A stretch of DNA of 6,186 nt from Promethearchaeota archaeon (GTDB taxonomy: Archaea; Asgardarchaeota; Lokiarchaeia; Sigyniarchaeales; SOKP01). Location of the stretch: positions 1-6,186 of the forward strand of contig JAUWHC010000178.1 in the NCBI GenBank assembly GCA_030606095.1. The letters run 5' to 3'. Made by a program: the position numbers and the translations under genes. This document shows positions 1-5,255 of the stretch, in pieces; the stretch's first letter is position 1; each line of letters begins with the position of its first letter. A model generated the notes under the pieces. It did no database searches. It was not told where the DNA came from and was given only the letters and a program-made list of their open reading frames with translations.

Positions 1-240
1 TCTATGACCGCATTTTGGACAATCCTGTTTAACTTTTAGGTGGACAGAAATTTTATCTTCTTCTGAAACAATAATTAGATTTTTTTCCAAAGCTTCTTTT
101 TTTCTGTTAATGATCTCGTTAATTTCTTCTAAGTTTTGTTCTAAATCTTTTTTATAACCACATTTACAAACTAAAGTTGTTTTTCCATCTAAAACTTCCT
201 TACGTAAAAGATTTGAACATTCTGGACAAAATTCGACCAT
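1..240 (-). CDS. TFS/RpoM-type zinc-ribbon transcription factor, N-terminal 80 codons (partial at window edge)
   Basis: This frame is open from the ATG at 240-238 to the window start, giving 80 residues that begin MVEFCPECSNLL. An N-terminal zinc ribbon is visible (C5-x2-C8, then C25-x-C27 followed by GY), then a charged helical linker rich in E and K (residues 30-60), then the start of a second ribbon (C74-P-K-C77-G-H). This is the layout of archaeal TFS, the TFIIS-like factor that stimulates RNA cleavage by backtracked RNA polymerase, and of the related RpoM/Rpb9 proteins. Family members are about 105-115 residues, so roughly 25-35 residues, including the acidic DE tip that distinguishes cleavage factors, lie outside the window. 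The second half of the first ribbon is CxC rather than the usual CxxC. A GTGATT sequence at 249-244 is a plausible Shine-Dalgarno element close to the ATG. TFS next to pcna is a known archaeal arrangement. Confidence 0.85.
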   Translation of the reverse strand, partial: MVEFCPECSNLLRKEVLDGKTTLVCKCGYKKDLEQNLEEINEIINRKKEALEKNLIIVSEEDKISVHLKVKQDCPKCGHR

Positions 241-326
241 TTTAATCACAGTAAAACTTATTATTGTTCCTTAACTTTCCTAAAGAAGCATATCTAATAA
301 GATTTTTGCTTTTAAAAGATTAACTA

Positions 327-337
327 CTTTTATAAAT
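327..337 (-). promoter_or_regulatory. Candidate TATA box for the TFS-type gene
   Basis: On the minus strand this reads ATTTATAAAAG, a good match to an archaeal TATA element. Transcription would start about 25 nt downstream, near 305, leaving a leader of about 65 nt before the ATG at 240. The rest of the 176-bp gap (241-416) is AT-rich. I see no other gene in it, and no strong hairpin. Co-transcription from the upstream OB-fold gene is also possible. Confidence 0.4.
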
Positions 338-416
338 TAGAAATTAACTATTTCTAGCAAGTTTGCTATATTTTTTATTAAAAACCAGAACCAATTTAGA
401 TAGTTTATAGACAAAA

Positions 417-740
417 TTAAACTAATTTTAACTCTTTTTTGATTTCATACAGCTTTAGATAATATTCAAAGTTAAGATTACTCTTATCTTGTATAATTTC
501 TGCTTCTACTTCCTTTTCTCCTTCTACTTTAAAGTTTAACTTACCAATAACGTTAATTAGATTATTTTTTTGAAAAGGATATTCAACTGCTTGTATATCG
601 ACCTTTATTTCTTCAGTTTTATCGTTCAAAATAATGTAGTCATTTTCAACGATATCCTTAACGTAACCCGTTATTTGAATTCGAATATCGGAGTTTTTTA
701 TATCTTTAATCATCCTTTGAATTGCTGCGTCGCGAACCAT
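417..740 (-). CDS. Small OB-fold protein, candidate RPA14/RPA3-like single-stranded DNA-binding subunit
   Basis: This is a 107-residue protein starting at the ATG at 740-738. The predicted layout is a short N-terminal helix (residues 3-15), then five beta segments: 19-31 (IRIQITGYVKDIV), 34-39 (DYIILN), 43-50, 61-70 (LINVIGKLNF) and 78-84. A C-terminal helix follows (about 89-105, FEYYLKLYEIKKEL). The G-x-V turn after the first strand and the V-I-G-K-L fourth strand are typical of nucleic-acid-binding OB folds. OB fold plus one C-terminal helix is the architecture of RPA14/RPA3, whose helix joins the RPA trimer core. Compare human RPA14, where VVGRVTAK occupies the fourth-strand position and a FDLGLYNEAVKI helix follows. 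There is no zinc ribbon and no second OB fold. The gene is divergent from pcna and upstream of the TFS-type gene on the same strand, a replication/transcription setting. The OB fold is likely; the RPA14 assignment is inference from pattern. Stn1-, Rmi2- or RPA32-like small OB proteins are alternatives. Confidence 0.6.
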   Translation of the reverse strand: MVRDAAIQRMIKDIKNSDIRIQITGYVKDIVENDYIILNDKTEEIKVDIQAVEYPFQKNNLINVIGKLNFKVEGEKEVEAEIIQDKSNLNFEYYLKLYEIKKELKLV

Positions 741-759
741 TTTATTAGGAATTTTTTTT

Positions 760-771
760 GTTTATATAGAT
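760..771 (-). promoter_or_regulatory. Candidate TATA box for the OB-fold gene (possibly leaderless)
   Basis: The minus strand reads TCTATATAAAC, centred about 26 nt upstream of the ATG at 740. Archaeal transcription normally begins about 25 nt downstream of the TATA centre, so the transcript would begin at or very near the start codon. No Shine-Dalgarno sequence is visible just upstream (TTCCTAATAAA), which agrees with a leaderless mRNA. Confidence 0.45.
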
Positions 772-777
772 CTAAAA

Positions 778-796
778 ATTTATGGGGGCTATAAAT
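778..796. repeat. Inverted repeat with G5 core in the divergent promoter region
   Basis: Six-base arms ATTTAT (778-783) and ATAAAT (791-796) flank GGGGGCT. The G run stands out in an otherwise very AT-rich 172-bp intergenic region (741-912) between the divergent OB-fold gene and pcna. It lies upstream of both candidate TATA boxes, where an operator or bidirectional control site could sit. Short AT arms also occur by chance in such sequence, so no function is claimed. Confidence 0.3.
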
Positions 797-846
797 AATT
801 AATTCAAAAATTACAAATAAGTATTATTAAAGGTCTAATACTGAAT

Positions 847-855
847 TTTATAAAT
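847..855 (+). promoter_or_regulatory. Candidate TATA box for pcna
   Basis: TTTATAAAT matches the archaeal TATA consensus. The expected start site is around 875-880, giving a leader of about 35 nt that would contain the GGACTGAT sequence at 900-907, a plausible Shine-Dalgarno element 5 nt before the pcna ATG. The dense AT stretch 860-896 shows no other clear signal. Confidence 0.5.
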
Positions 856-912
856 ATTGTCAACAAAACAATATTAATATAAAATAGTAATCAATAAAAG
901 GACTGATTAAAT

Positions 913-1716
913 ATGTCATTTACTCTTAAGTTAGACAATAGTAGGATATTGAAAGTAATAACAGAAACGCTTTCAAGTATTATTGATGAAACTGAATTTA
1001 AAGTAACTCCTAAGGAATTTATTATTACAGCAATGGACCCAAGTCGAATCTGTCTGTTAAAATTGGCTATAAAAAAAGAAAGTTTTGACGATTATAATTG
1101 TAACAAGGAATCTAAAATTGGCCTAAATTTAGACGATTTAGATAAAATACTGAAGAGAAGTGCTTCTAACGACTCTCTTGAGATTGTTTTCAAAGAGACC
1201 GACCAAAAAATTAAAATAAAGATGCAAAGAGAAGGAAAAAGTCGTTCACGAACTTTCAGTTTAGCTTTAATAGATCTTGATAGGGAAGATATTCCTATGG
1301 ATAACTTGTTAAAAATCGAGTACCCTGCTAAATGGGTTATAGATACGGATTTTCTTATAGAAGCAATAAAAGACGCTGAAATTTATTCGGAAATACTTAA
1401 TACGAAAGCTATTAAAGATGAAGGATTACTTTTTAGCTCAACGGGACAAATCGGTGAAATGGAGTATAGTATTAGCATAGATGATTTAATTCAGAGTGAT
1501 ATCGAGGAAACTTGTAGTGGAGCGTATAGTCTTACCTTTTTGAAAGCAATTCTAAAAATGGCTCCAATAACTGAAAAACTAGAGGTATCTTTAAAAACAG
1601 ACCACCCTTTAAAAATGATTTTTGGTCTTTTAGAGGGAGGTGAATTAAACTATTTCCTTGCGCCTCGCGTTGAAGAAGCTGAATTTGATGACGATGATGA
1701 TATGGACGAATTTTAA
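913..1716 (+). CDS. pcn: DNA polymerase sliding clamp (PCNA)
   Basis: A 267-residue protein of the usual PCNA length. PCNA forms a ring, normally a trimer, around DNA and tethers replicative polymerase, FEN1, ligase and other PIP-box proteins. The two clamp domains can be followed: an N-terminal domain with the characteristic MDPSR segment at 41-45, an interdomain connecting loop at about 117-135 (LIDLDREDIPMDNLL), and a second domain ending with YFLAPRVE at 247-254, the conserved C-terminal clamp motif that helps form the PIP-binding pocket. Beyond this is a 13-residue strongly acidic tail (residues 255-267, with five consecutive Asp and a terminal MDEF), longer than the few residues that usually follow. 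The ATG has GGACTGAT upstream at good spacing. The gene leads the plus-strand replication block; 107 bp separate it from priL. Identification is secure. One pcna gene is visible, suggesting but not proving a homotrimer. Confidence 0.96.
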   Translation: MSFTLKLDNSRILKVITETLSSIIDETEFKVTPKEFIITAMDPSRICLLKLAIKKESFDDYNCNKESKIGLNLDDLDKILKRSASNDSLEIVFKETDQKIKIKMQREGKSRSRTFSLALIDLDREDIPMDNLLKIEYPAKWVIDTDFLIEAIKDAEIYSEILNTKAIKDEGLLFSSTGQIGEMEYSISIDDLIQSDIEETCSGAYSLTFLKAILKMAPITEKLEVSLKTDHPLKMIFGLLEGGELNYFLAPRVEEAEFDDDDDMDEF

Positions 1717-1753
1717 CTATCAAATTTTTATCATTAAACTTATTTACTCTTAA

Positions 1754-1762
1754 TCTATATAG
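1754..1762 (+). promoter_or_regulatory. Possible TATA element between pcna and priL
   Basis: TCTATATAG in the 107-bp AT-rich gap could direct a start near 1785, leaving a leader of about 39 nt that includes the priL Shine-Dalgarno site. A second AT match, GAATATAAAG at 1792-1801, is so close to priL that its transcript would lose that site. The primase genes could equally be read through from pcna. Confidence 0.25.
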
Positions 1763-1807
1763 CTGTTTTATCTTAATTTATTTTAATTTATGAATATAAA
1801 GGTTAAT

Positions 1808-1814
1808 AGGAGAT
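1808..1814 (+). promoter_or_regulatory. Shine-Dalgarno site fixing the TTG start of priL
   Basis: AGGAGAT lies 9 nt before TTG at 1824-1826. The in-frame codon two before the TTG is a TAA stop (1818-1820), so no longer N-terminus is possible, and no ATG lies near the conserved start of the protein. The strong site therefore decides a non-ATG start. Confidence 0.7.
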
Positions 1815-1823
1815 TTATAAGTC

Positions 1824-3020
1824 TTGAGCATATCACCTGATTTATTAAAACACTATCCGTGGTTGCCCTCACTACAAATTTATTATTCCAATATAGCATC
1901 AAAAGATCCAACCGCATTCATCGAAGAGGCGTTCTTAAAATACCCCGGTGGAGAATTAGAACAAAGAATTTCAAAAATATTTAAAGCAGCTTTCAATAAT
2001 TTAGAGGAGATAAAAGACTATAAAGCAGACGAATTAAACATTTATTTGTATTTAATTGTCAAAATACTCCTATATGTTTTGAATAATAAACCAATTTCTA
2101 ATAGAGTAGCCAACACATATTCTAAACAAACCTATAAAGAACTTATAGAGGATAAAGACGATGCAAATCTCTACGATATTTGTAAAGATCTAAAATTAAG
2201 ATTTGAATATCTGAACCTTCCTTTTGAATACGGTATAAATCTTAATAAGGATCAACGAGAAATTCTCAAAACTAGTTTTAAAATTCACTTCACAGATTAT
2301 TTGAAACTTGCTGCTAACTTACACGACGATTACCGAAAATTGGTTCATAACGCCTTATCAGAAGGATACGTTTACGTTCAAAAAAAAGATTTAATTCGAT
2401 TATTGCAAGAATACGTTCGTAGAAAGTTAATTGTAGAAGAAGTTAAAGATGAGAACAATATAGAAAAATTTCGAAAAAACCTCTTACAAATCCGAGAATT
2501 TAAGGAGTTATATGGGAACATATTGAATAATTGGGAACTTAAAAAAGAAGACTTTGAATATTCATTTAAGATCAGTTTTAAAGAAGGAAGCGACATTTCA
2601 AATAACTTCCCTCCGTGCATACAAGATATACTTCGTAGAATTCAAGAAGGAATGAATATAGTTCACACAGAAAGATTGTTTCTTGTTTTTTTTTTACACG
2701 CTTTGAACTATCCTACAGAAAACATTATTGATATATTTTCGAATTTGCCTGATTTTGATAGGAAAAAAACTAAATACCAAGTAGAGTTCGCTAAAAAGAA
2801 AGAATATACGCCTCACTCTTGTTCTACGCTTAAATCTTTAAATATATGTAAAGCAAAAGAATCTAAAGATGAAATTTGCTTGGAAGGTTATTATTCGAAG
2901 AAATTAGATACGCAGAAAAAACTCTCGCATCCGTTATTTTATATTCAACTGAAACAATACCGGAATTCCATGAAAAACAAGGTAAATAAAACGAAAATTG
3001 AAAAAGAAGATGAGCGATAA
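1824..3020 (+). CDS. priL: DNA primase large subunit PriL with 4Fe-4S C-terminal domain
   Basis: A 398-residue regulatory subunit of the archaeal/eukaryotic-type primase; it binds PriS and helps primer initiation and length control. The N-terminal part (residues 1 to about 210) is largely helical. The C-terminal domain carries the four cysteines expected to hold a 4Fe-4S cluster: C265 (FPPCIQDIL), C333 (HSCSTL), C342 (NIC) and C352 (ICLEG), followed by the conserved HPLFYIQLKQY segment at 369-379. This Cys order and the trailing HP-L-Y motif are diagnostic of PriL/PRIM2. Length agrees with larger archaeal PriL proteins. Translation starts at TTG with AGGAGAT upstream. The last 20 residues are a Lys-rich, probably disordered tail (KNKVNKTKIEKEDER). 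The 3' end overlaps priS, so translational coupling of the two subunits is likely. A T10 run at 2686-2695 lies in frame within the C-terminal domain coding region. Identification is firm. Confidence 0.93.
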   Translation: MSISPDLLKHYPWLPSLQIYYSNIASKDPTAFIEEAFLKYPGGELEQRISKIFKAAFNNLEEIKDYKADELNIYLYLIVKILLYVLNNKPISNRVANTYSKQTYKELIEDKDDANLYDICKDLKLRFEYLNLPFEYGINLNKDQREILKTSFKIHFTDYLKLAANLHDDYRKLVHNALSEGYVYVQKKDLIRLLQEYVRRKLIVEEVKDENNIEKFRKNLLQIREFKELYGNILNNWELKKEDFEYSFKISFKEGSDISNNFPPCIQDILRRIQEGMNIVHTERLFLVFFLHALNYPTENIIDIFSNLPDFDRKKTKYQVEFAKKKEYTPHSCSTLKSLNICKAKESKDEICLEGYYSKKLDTQKKLSHPLFYIQLKQYRNSMKNKVNKTKIEKEDER

Positions 3021-4287
3021 TAAATTTTTAAAAAGGTTATTTCAAGCTTATTATCAAGAAAAGCAAAAAGAAATCCTAACTGTAAGTTCCTTCGAATTTC
3101 GAGAATTTGGCTTTATTCCCTGGGAAAAACAGATTATGATCAGGCATATTGGATTTAAAAGCCAAAAAATTTTACTGAATTATTTAATTGATAGAGGACC
3201 TAAACATGTGTACTCAAGTGGTTCCCTATATTTGCAGCCTGAAGCTCAAAATATGGAAAGTAAAAAGTATCAAGGTTGCGACCTAATTGTTGATATCGAC
3301 GTAGACCACTTCTATACGCCATGTAAAGACGAGCACGATTTTTGGTATTGTAATAATTGTGAAGCTAAAGGAACTGGCATGATAGAAAAGTGTCCTAAAT
3401 GTGAAAAATCAAAGATTACTAAATTAAATTGGATATGTGATAAATGTTTAGATGTTGCTAAAAATGAGATTAAAAAATTAATTTACGATTTTTTAATACC
3501 CGATTTCGCAACTGATGAAAAAGATATGAGAATTGCCTTTTCTGGACATAGAGGTTATCATTTAAAAGTTGAAAGCGAAGAATTAAGGAAATTAAATAGC
3601 GACGAAAGACGAGAAATTGTAGATTACCTTACTGGAGAAAATATTTCTTTTGAAGTTTTAGGTTTGGGAGAAAAATCTCAAATGATTCATGGATTATCAA
3701 AAGAAAATATTGGTTGGTCTCAAAAAATTATGAAAAAAATTGAAGAGACTTTATGTAAACCCAAAACTGAAATAGGAAATTTACTTTTAGATAAAAATAG
3801 ATTTGGTTTTACTTCGAATTATGTCAAGAGTTTTTTAAACTATAAAGATGATTTCTTAGAGCTAATTTCTAAAGGGGAAAGAAATGTTTGGGCTATTGAA
3901 GGTTTTGGTTTAACTAATTGGAAAAAGTTCCTAAGAGGAATTGTCAAACTAATAGGGATCGAATTAGATGAGCCAGTATCGATAGATATACATAGACTCA
4001 TACGATATCCTGGATCGTTACATGGAAAAACAGGATTTAAAGTTCAAGAAATTGAACTAAATAAACTTGATGATTTTAACCCATTAGATGAATCTGATGA
4101 GAAATTAGATCCTATCGTTTTCATTAGTAAAAAAATCACTCAAAAGCTCGAAATTCTGGAACGCGTTTTACCAATCACAAAAATCAAAGGAACAAATTAT
4201 GGTCCCTATATACAAGGAGAAAAAATTGAAGTCCCTCATCATATCGCAGTATTTTTATTATGTAAAGAAGTTGCTAAAACTATTTAA
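3010..4287 (+). CDS. priS: DNA primase catalytic small subunit PriS with GINS-B-like C-terminus
   Basis: Counting from ATG 3010 this is 425 residues; an in-frame TTG at 2998 would add four (MKKK). PriS polymerises the RNA or DNA primer. Catalytic motif I is IVDIDVDHF with Asp95 and Asp97; SGHRGYH at 178-184 is the conserved nucleotide-binding motif; the third acidic residue is Asp326 in SIDIHRLIRYPGS, followed by LHGKTG. Between motif I and SGHRG is a cysteine-rich insertion (C105, CNNC 114-117, CPKC 128-131, CDKC 143-146), enough ligands for one or two zinc sites. Residues 388-425 are not part of the core primase fold: they align without gaps to the B domain of the adjacent GINS protein, sharing GxNYGP and the ending A-x-TI. 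The gene overlaps the end of priL by 11 nt (23 if TTG is used), and no strong Shine-Dalgarno site is seen, consistent with coupled translation. Function is firm; the exact start is uncertain. Confidence 0.94.
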   Translation: MSDNKFLKRLFQAYYQEKQKEILTVSSFEFREFGFIPWEKQIMIRHIGFKSQKILLNYLIDRGPKHVYSSGSLYLQPEAQNMESKKYQGCDLIVDIDVDHFYTPCKDEHDFWYCNNCEAKGTGMIEKCPKCEKSKITKLNWICDKCLDVAKNEIKKLIYDFLIPDFATDEKDMRIAFSGHRGYHLKVESEELRKLNSDERREIVDYLTGENISFEVLGLGEKSQMIHGLSKENIGWSQKIMKKIEETLCKPKTEIGNLLLDKNRFGFTSNYVKSFLNYKDDFLELISKGERNVWAIEGFGLTNWKKFLRGIVKLIGIELDEPVSIDIHRLIRYPGSLHGKTGFKVQEIELNKLDDFNPLDESDEKLDPIVFISKKITQKLEILERVLPITKIKGTNYGPYIQGEKIEVPHHIAVFLLCKEVAKTI

Positions 4288-4293
4288 GTTAAA

Positions 4294-4310
4294 ATATTAT
4301 TAAGTAATAT
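4294..4310. repeat. Short palindrome in the priS-GINS gap
   Basis: ATATTA (4294-4299) and TAATAT (4305-4310) form perfect six-base arms around TTAAG. It lies just after the priS stop, upstream of an AT-rich ATATAAT sequence at 4319-4325 that could act as a TATA box for the GINS gene. In sequence this AT-rich, such arms may be chance. Confidence 0.25.
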
Positions 4311-4341
4311 CCTTCATGATATAATAGATTTAAAAATTTTG

Positions 4342-5037
4342 ATGTTCATGAATTTGAAAGTTGATTACAAGAGACTTTATCAACATTGGCTTAAGGAAGT
4401 TGAACAAACTACCTTAACACGCTTATCTCAAGAGGATTTTAATTATTTAAGTAAAACTGCTAATTATATCAAGAAATTTGAGTTAGAAGATAAACAAAAA
4501 GTTAAACTACAATTATTAAATTCATACAAAGAAAATTTTAATTTTCTATTTACTGATTTCTTAAAAATTCGAGAGTTAAAATTATTAAATGCGGCTTTAA
4601 CACTTCAAGAGATTGATTTTAACGACGTTATAGAAGCAGAGAAACTATTCTATCAAAATTTAATTAGTTCCATTAAAGGGTTTAAAAAGCTTAAGAAAAT
4701 CTCATTATACGACGATAACGAGTCACTTGAGTTGGAAGAAATTTTTGAAAAAGAAAATGTCATAGTTGAGTCTACACCAGTAGAAAAAATCAACGATAAC
4801 GAAAAAATCATCGTTCCTATTGATGACATTTCAAAAAAATCAAAAACATTTCAAACTAAACAATTAGCTCAATATAAATACACTCTCATTCGATTTACCA
4901 GCCCTTCCCCTCCTCTAGTTGGAATCGATGGAATTAATTATGGACCATTTCAAGAAAATGATATCGCTAATTTACCATACAAAAACGCGAAAATCCTTAT
5001 TTATGAGAAATTCGCAGAAACAATAGATATAACTTAA
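4342..5037 (+). CDS. GINS complex subunit, Gins51 (Sld5/Psf1) domain order
   Basis: This is a component of the GINS complex, which joins MCM helicase and a Cdc45/RecJ-type protein in the archaeal replicative CMG-like helicase. From ATG 4342 it has 231 residues. The helical A domain comes first (about 5-125) and includes the conserved LFTDFLKIRELKLLNAAL region at 69-86. A charged, probably flexible linker follows (about 125-170, Glu/Lys/Asp rich). The small beta-rich B domain is at the C-terminus (about 178-231): PPLVGIDGINYGPF, then NLPYKNAKILI and AETI. The A-then-B order marks the Sld5/Psf1 (Gins51) class rather than Psf2/Psf3 (Gins23). Only one GINS gene is in the window; some archaea form Gins51 homotetramers, while others have a distant gins23. 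Starts at TTG 4339 or ATG 4348 are also possible, and no Shine-Dalgarno site is seen. It follows priS by 54 bp on the same strand, a linkage common in archaea. Confidence 0.88.
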   Translation: MFMNLKVDYKRLYQHWLKEVEQTTLTRLSQEDFNYLSKTANYIKKFELEDKQKVKLQLLNSYKENFNFLFTDFLKIRELKLLNAALTLQEIDFNDVIEAEKLFYQNLISSIKGFKKLKKISLYDDNESLELEEIFEKENVIVESTPVEKINDNEKIIVPIDDISKKSKTFQTKQLAQYKYTLIRFTSPSPPLVGIDGINYGPFQENDIANLPYKNAKILIYEKFAETIDIT

Positions 5038-5225
5038 CTTTTTTCAAACTTTTTCTTAAATTCCTCTTTAAAATAAATAATGCGATATTTTCCATACTTA
5101 TCAATTAAAGAAAATTTTGGCGGTTTAGGGTTAATCAATTTTCCTCCACAATATCTACATTTAGATTCTGGATTAAGCAATCCATATCTACTGCAATCGC
5201 TACATTTTTGGAGGTATTTTGTCAT
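5034..5225 (-). CDS. nop10: H/ACA RNP core protein Nop10
   Basis: This is a 63-residue protein. Nop10 binds Cbf5 and L7Ae in H/ACA guide ribonucleoproteins that convert uridine to pseudouridine in rRNA. Archaeal Nop10 has an N-terminal zinc ribbon, seen here as C8-S-D-C11 and C23-R-Y-C26 followed by GG, then the conserved linker and helix PPKFSLIDKYGKYR at 35-48, which contacts the Cbf5 catalytic domain. The C-terminus is Lys/Phe rich (FKEEFKKKFEKS). Length is normal. It follows aIF2 alpha on the same strand with a 30-bp gap (5226-5255), so it is probably the second gene of that operon; a weak AGAGATTTG lies upstream of its ATG. Its TAA stop shares four bases with the TAA stop of the convergent GINS gene. 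Identification is strong from the motif spacing alone. Confidence 0.93.
   Translation of the reverse strand: MTKYLQKCSDCSRYGLLNPESKCRYCGGKLINPKPPKFSLIDKYGKYRIIYFKEEFKKKFEKS
5039..5054 (+). terminator. Possible T-rich terminator for the replication operon
   Basis: Right after the GINS stop the plus strand has T6 (5039-5044) and T5 (5050-5054) separated by CAAAC. Archaeal RNA polymerase can terminate at runs of T in the non-template strand without a hairpin. The tract lies inside nop10, where the opposite strand encodes its Lys-rich C-terminus. The low-complexity coding explanation alone is also sufficient. Confidence 0.4.
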
Positions 5226-5255
5226 ATTTATTACAAATCTCTGTTTATTTAGGTA

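Noticed and set aside
570..794. 74-codon plus-strand open frame opposite the OB-fold gene
   Set aside because: It is antisense to a well-supported OB-fold CDS, runs into the promoter region, is Phe/Asn/Cys rich from AT bias and shows no domain.
1532..1723. 63-codon minus-strand open frame at the end of pcna
   Set aside because: Entirely opposite a secure PCNA coding region, and the protein has no recognisable features.
1773..1791. Two adjacent copies of TTAATTTAT in the pcna-priL gap
   Set aside because: Low-complexity AT sequence; two 9-nt copies are expected by chance at this composition.
2378..2620. 80-codon minus-strand open frame within priL
   Set aside because: Opposite conserved PriL sequence; Ser/Phe/Leu-rich composition is what the complement of a Lys/Glu-rich gene gives.
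4854..4884. Possible PIP box in the GINS linker (QTKQLAQYKY)
   Set aside because: No aliphatic residue at the required position relative to either Gln and no paired aromatic residues at the end, so it does not fit the PIP consensus.
4987..5015. GCGAA/TTCGC inverted repeat near the end of the GINS gene as a terminator for nop10
   Set aside because: Only five base pairs around a 19-nt loop, inside GINS coding sequence, with no T tract following on the minus strand.
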